In this document: positions 5,170 to 8,578 of the stretch, in pieces | How positions within the stretch are numbered: the first letter of the stretch is position 1 | Layout of the letters: each line of letters opens with the position of its first letter | Program-made: the position numbers and the translations under genes | Source of the DNA: a bacterium | GTDB taxonomy: Bacteria; Pseudomonadota; Alphaproteobacteria; Rhizobiales; Xanthobacteraceae | DNA length: 8,578 nucleotides | NCBI GenBank assembly: GCA_029946075.1 | Contig: JAQSDT010000034.1 | Span: forward strand, 1 to 8,578 | Direction of reading: 5' to 3' | The notes under the pieces: model-generated | Told to the model about the DNA's origin: nothing | Seen by the model: only the letters and a program-made list of their open reading frames with translations | Databases searched by the model: none

Positions 5170-7239
5170 CTACGCGCTGCCATCCACCCATCCAATCTTC
5201 TCTCTCAGAAAACTATAACCCAGCGCGACGAAGCCGGCGCGTTCGCGGTTGTCCTTGCCATAGCCGTGGCCGCCGGCCGCGGGTTCGTAGAAATAGGCCT
5301 CCTGATATCCCATCGCCTGCAGCTTGGCCGCCATCTTGCGGGCGTGGCCGGGATGCACGCGATCGTCGCGGCGCGTGGTGGCGATCAGGATCGGCGGATA
5401 TTTTTGGCCTGAGATCGCCGTGTGATAGGCGGAATAGGTTTTCAGCCATTCCCACTCGTCGGGTTTGTCGGGATCGCCATACTCCGCGATCCAGCTCGCG
5501 CCGGCGAGCAATTTTGTATAGCGGCGCATGTCGATCAGCGGAATCGTGCAGAACAGCGCGCCGAAACGCTCGGGGTATCGCACCAGCATGTTGCTGATCA
5601 GGATGCCGCCGTTCGATCCGCCCTCGGCGGCAATCCTGTTCGCGCGCGTGACGCCGCGTTTGACGAGGTCGGCGGCCACGGCTGCGAAATCGTCATGCGC
5701 CAGGCGCTTGCCGGCGTAGCGGCCGGCATCGTGCCAGCGCGTGCCGAATTCGCCGCCGCCGCGGATATTGGCCTGCACCGTGGTGCCGCCGCGCTCCAGC
5801 CAGAGCTTGCCGAGCGCGGAATTGTAATGCGGCCGCACCGCAAGGCCGAAGCCGCCATAGGCGCTCATGTAGACCGGCGCGTCGCCGGCCCCGGTCGCGG
5901 GCCCGGTCTGCACATAGGGGATGCGTTCGCCGTCGATCGAAATCGCCTCATGGCGGGTGACGACGAGACCGCTTGCGTTGAAGGTCTTCGGCGCCTGCTT
6001 CAGCAGCGCCGGGCTGGCGACGCCCTCGATCAGCAGCAGCGACGGCGGCGTCAGCGGATCCTGCACGCTTGCGAGCAAATCGCCGTTGCTCTCGGCTTCG
6101 TGGCGGTCGAGACGCCCGACATCGACCACGCCGATATCGGGAAGACCCGTCAGCGTCCTGCGCGTCCAGCCGCCGGCCGATGGCGTGCAGATTTCGAACA
6201 CCGGGCGCAGTTCGTCGAGAATGGACAAAACGAGCTTGCCGGGCGTCCAGAAAAAGCCCTGCAGCGCCCGCCGCGGCCCCGGCTCGAACACCAGCGTGAA
6301 GTCGCGGTTACCGGCGAGAAACGCCGAGAGCGAAATGCCGAGCACGCTGTCCGGCGCATGGGTCTTGCCACCAACTGTCCATTTGCCGCGCAATTTCACG
6401 GCCATCCAGTCATTATTCGCTTCCAGCCAGACGTCGGTCGGCAGATCGAGTTTGGTGGTTGGGCCGCTCGATGTCCCGAGCCAGAAACTCTGGTTGAAGA
6501 AATCGATCCGGTCGGCGAACCACATGCGCGGCACAGGCCCGGTGTCGTCGGTGCTGCAATAGGCGGCCATCCGCTCGGCCGGTACTTCGAATACGACGGG
6601 GGCGCCTTCCACGGGCTCGCCGCGGCGCCACCGCCGCACGGTCCTGGCATAGCCCGATGTCGTCGCCATGCCCTCGCCAAGCGCGCTCGACAGCAGCAGC
6701 GTGTCGGCATCGACCCATTCGGCGCCGCTCTTGGCTTCCGCAAGCGTGAATCCATCCGCGACGAAAGCCCTGGCATCGAGATCGAACTCGCGCAGCGTCA
6801 CCGCATCGCTGCCGCCGCGCGAAAGCGCGATAATGGCGCGGGAGCTACCCGGCCGCGGCTGCGTCCAGCCGAGCAACCAGTCCTTGTCTTCCTCGATGGC
6901 GAGGCGGTCGATGTCGAGCAGGATTTCCCAGTTCGGCTCCGCCTTGCGAAATTCCGTCAGCGTCGTACGCCGCCACAGGCCACGCGGGTTCCTGGCATCC
7001 TTCCAGAGATTGTAGACGAGGCCGCCGCTGCGCGTGACGTAGGGAATGTTGTCGGTGCGGTCATAGATCGCCGCCAGCGCGTCGCGGTCGCGCTCGAATT
7101 CGAGATTACCGAACGCAGCCATCGTTCGCAGGCTTTGCCGGTCGACGAATTCGAGTGCGCGGCTGCCCTCGACGTCCTCAAGCCAGAGATAGGGATCATC
7201 GTCAGGGGCGGCGATGTTCGGCCTGTCGTCGATCGTCAT
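5170..7239 (-). CDS. S9-family prolyl oligopeptidase
   Basis: This is a predicted cytoplasmic serine peptidase cleaving short peptides, probably after proline. The 689-residue protein has the usual layout: a short N-terminal segment starting with the family motif PYLWLEDVEG (16-25), a beta-propeller region (roughly 70-430) that screens substrate size, and a C-terminal alpha/beta hydrolase domain. Catalytic elements are visible: YGGFG before the core, the nucleophile S542 in EGGSNGG, the acidic DDRVHPGH motif at 625-632, and H658 in AAGGHGYG. I chose ATG 7239 because CCGGAG lies 8 nt upstream and the first family motif follows directly; the frame stays open to an ATG at 7353 but that 38-residue extension is not conserved-looking. 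It converges on the methyltransferase gene and is divergent from the MFS gene. No link to sulfur oxidation is evident. Confidence 0.93.
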   Translation of the reverse strand: MTIDDRPNIAAPDDDPYLWLEDVEGSRALEFVDRQSLRTMAAFGNLEFERDRDALAAIYDRTDNIPYVTRSGGLVYNLWKDARNPRGLWRRTTLTEFRKAEPNWEILLDIDRLAIEEDKDWLLGWTQPRPGSSRAIIALSRGGSDAVTLREFDLDARAFVADGFTLAEAKSGAEWVDADTLLLSSALGEGMATTSGYARTVRRWRRGEPVEGAPVVFEVPAERMAAYCSTDDTGPVPRMWFADRIDFFNQSFWLGTSSGPTTKLDLPTDVWLEANNDWMAVKLRGKWTVGGKTHAPDSVLGISLSAFLAGNRDFTLVFEPGPRRALQGFFWTPGKLVLSILDELRPVFEICTPSAGGWTRRTLTGLPDIGVVDVGRLDRHEAESNGDLLASVQDPLTPPSLLLIEGVASPALLKQAPKTFNASGLVVTRHEAISIDGERIPYVQTGPATGAGDAPVYMSAYGGFGLAVRPHYNSALGKLWLERGGTTVQANIRGGGEFGTRWHDAGRYAGKRLAHDDFAAVAADLVKRGVTRANRIAAEGGSNGGILISNMLVRYPERFGALFCTIPLIDMRRYTKLLAGASWIAEYGDPDKPDEWEWLKTYSAYHTAISGQKYPPILIATTRRDDRVHPGHARKMAAKLQAMGYQEAYFYEPAAGGHGYGKDNRERAGFVALGYSFLREKIGWVDGSA

Positions 7240-7368
7240 GGCTTGAACTCCGGAAATGCGGGCCCCTTGTAGCGCAACAGGTACAATGGGTGCGAGCCTG
7301 TTCTGCACCTGCATCATTGCTCCGAGCTTTCGTGCGCGCTTCGCATGGCGCACGCCCGTTTGCGGTGG

Positions 7369-7397
7369 TTGATTGCGTTATGTTGCGTCTTCATAGT
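7369..7397 (+). promoter_or_regulatory. Possible sigma70-type promoter for the MFS transporter gene
   Basis: TTGATT (7369-7374) and CATAGT (7392-7397) are separated by exactly 17 nt, and each matches 4 of 6 consensus bases. Transcription would start near 7404, about 48 nt before the MFS start codon. The rest of the 212-nt divergent gap (7240-7451) shows no other structure I can support. The call is by pattern only. Confidence 0.35.
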
Positions 7398-7451
7398 GCC
7401 GGCCAATGAATCGACGGGCTTCGGCCAGAAGCGTTCGGGGCGGAGACGGTG

Positions 7452-8578
7452 ATGCTGGATTCGACGGCCAATCAGGAAATCGTGAACGACGCGCGCGCCC
7501 GCGCCAACGTGCTGCGGCTCGCCGCGGCGCAGGCGCTGACCGGCGCCAATTCGGCGGTCATTTTCGCCACCGGCTCGATCGTCGGCGCGACATTGGCGCC
7601 CGATATCTCGCTCGCGACCGTGCCGCTCTCGATGTACGTGCTGGGTCTCGCTGCCGGCACGCTGCCGACCGGCGCGATCTCGCGCGCCTATGGCCGCCGC
7701 GCGGCGTTCATCATCGGCACGTTCTGCGGCGTGCTGACCGGTGCGCTCGGGGCATTCGCCATTCTGAACGGAGCGTTCTGGCTGTTCTGCGGGGCCACTT
7801 TCCTCGGCGGACTCTACGGCGCGGTGTCGCAATCCTATCGCTTCGCCGCGGCCGACGGCGCCAGCGTCGCGTTCCGGCCCAAGGCCGTGTCGTGGGTGAT
7901 GGCGGGCGGCGTGTTCGCCGGCGTGCTCGGGCCGCAGCTCGTGCAATGGACGATGGATATCTGGCCGCCTTATCTGTTCGCCTTCAGCTTCGTGGTGCAG
8001 GCGCTCGTCGCGCTGGTGGCGATGGCGGTGCTGTGGAGCGTCGATGCGCCAAAGCCCGCGGCGGCCGATCTGCATGGCGGCAGGCCGCTGCTCGAGATCG
8101 CGCGGCAGCCGCGCTTCATCGCAGCCGCGCTGTGCGGCGTGATCGCCTATCCCATGATGAACCTCGTCATGACCTCGGCGCCGCTGGCGATGAAGATGTG
8201 CGGGCTGACCGTCAGCGATTCCAATTTCGGCATTCAGTGGCACATCGTGGCGATGTACGGCCCGAGCTTCTTCACGGGCACGCTGATTGCCCGGTTCGGC
8301 GCGCCCGCCATCGTGGCGCTTGGCCTGGTGCTGGAAGGCGTCGCCGCGGGCATCGGCCTTTCCGGCATCACCGCGATGCATTTCTGGGTGACGCTGGTCG
8401 TGCTCGGCGTCGGCTGGAACTTTGCGTTCATCGGCGCGTCGGCGCTGGTGCTGGAAACGCACCGGCCGCAGGAGCGCAACAAGGTGCAGGCCTTCAACGA
8501 CTTCCTGGTGTTCGGCATGATTGCGATCGGCTCGTTCTCGTCCGGGCACTTGCTGGCGCATTACGGCTGGTCGATGGT
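7452..8578 (+). CDS. Major facilitator superfamily transporter (partial, C-terminus off the right edge)
   Basis: An open frame from ATG 7452 runs to the window end with no stop (375 complete codons). It encodes a very hydrophobic protein with successive membrane segments. A loop between the second and third segments carries GAISRAYGRR (residues 74-83), a variant of MFS motif A. About six membrane helices come first, then a hydrophilic central loop (roughly 197-218, VDAPKPAAADLHGGRPLLEI), then the second half, including GWNFAFIGASALVLE and FNDFLVFGMIAIGSF. GGAG at 7442-7445 lies 6 nt before the ATG. The substrate cannot be predicted; drug or metabolite efflux is possible. The gene is divergent from the peptidase gene. 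It is the only convincing coding frame here: the long opposite-strand frame over the same bases reads as low-complexity Arg/His/Ala/Glu-rich sequence. Confidence 0.88.
   Translation, partial: MLDSTANQEIVNDARARANVLRLAAAQALTGANSAVIFATGSIVGATLAPDISLATVPLSMYVLGLAAGTLPTGAISRAYGRRAAFIIGTFCGVLTGALGAFAILNGAFWLFCGATFLGGLYGAVSQSYRFAAADGASVAFRPKAVSWVMAGGVFAGVLGPQLVQWTMDIWPPYLFAFSFVVQALVALVAMAVLWSVDAPKPAAADLHGGRPLLEIARQPRFIAAALCGVIAYPMMNLVMTSAPLAMKMCGLTVSDSNFGIQWHIVAMYGPSFFTGTLIARFGAPAIVALGLVLEGVAAGIGLSGITAMHFWVTLVVLGVGWNFAFIGASALVLETHRPQERNKVQAFNDFLVFGMIAIGSFSSGHLLAHYGWSM

Noticed and set aside
5422..7272. A 616-codon open frame on the plus strand opposite the peptidase gene
   Set aside because: It is a mirror of the GC-rich minus-strand gene. 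Its translation is rich in Arg, Ala, Gly and Glu with no recognisable domain, whereas the minus strand has a full S9 catalytic triad.
7240..7353. N-terminal extension of the peptidase to ATG 7353
   Set aside because: The extra 38 residues show no family motif, and a good CCGGAG ribosome site precedes ATG 7239, directly before the conserved PYLWLEDVEG segment.
7314..8561. A 415-codon open frame on the minus strand over the MFS region
   Set aside because: The translation is His/Arg/Glu/Gln-rich low complexity without any domain. The plus strand encodes a coherent multi-helix transporter across the same bases.
1..8578. CRISPR arrays, tRNA or rRNA genes, insertion sequences, integrases, toxin-antitoxin pairs
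   Set aside because: I looked for direct-repeat arrays, cloverleaf-like segments and transposase or nuclease motifs on both strands and saw none. The only repeats are the two palindromes and a possible fragment.

Overview
The window looks like the chromosome of a GC-rich alphaproteobacterium, most likely of the Bradyrhizobium/Rhodopseudomonas/Afipia group (Nitrobacteraceae). This rests on the GC-rich codon use, the gene content, and two dispersed palindromic repeats of types I associate with that group (971-1019 and 5124-5159). The genus assignment is inference.

The left half (1-3886, minus strand) is a thiosulfate-oxidation (Sox) operon, read right to left as soxC-soxD-soxX-soxY-soxZ-soxA. 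soxA runs off the left edge, so its C-terminus, and soxB if present, lie outside. Genes are tightly packed: soxC/soxD overlap by 17 nt, soxD/soxX are 9 nt apart, soxX/soxY about 29 nt, and soxZ/soxA share an ATGA overlap. The exception is a 72-nt soxY-soxZ gap filled by a palindromic repeat. Together the products form the periplasmic machine: SoxAX loads thiosulfate onto the SoxYZ carrier, and SoxCD oxidises the carrier-bound sulfane sulfur. The cytochrome set is lean, with a one-heme SoxX, a SoxA whose N-terminal heme site is replaced by a cysteine pair, and a one-heme SoxD.

A short AT-rich intergenic region (3887-4040) separates this operon from a divergent ArsR-family repressor of the SoxR/BigR/SqrR type (4041-4406), which carries the two cysteines typical of persulfide sensing. 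A 9-bp inverted repeat (one mismatch) in the shared promoter region is a good operator candidate. A DUF938/METTL26-like methyltransferase of unknown substrate follows the regulator by 32 nt on the same strand and may be co-transcribed with it.

The right half appears unrelated to sulfur oxidation. A 12-bp stem hairpin, probably a bidirectional terminator and dispersed repeat, separates the methyltransferase from a convergent S9-family prolyl oligopeptidase (5170-7239, minus). A divergent MFS transporter (7452 to the right edge, plus) follows and is truncated by the window end. No tRNA, rRNA, CRISPR array, transposase or integrase was seen. I found no wholly new system. The most interesting points are the regulator-operator-methyltransferase module, the minimal heme content of the Sox cytochromes, and the repeat inserted inside the operon.
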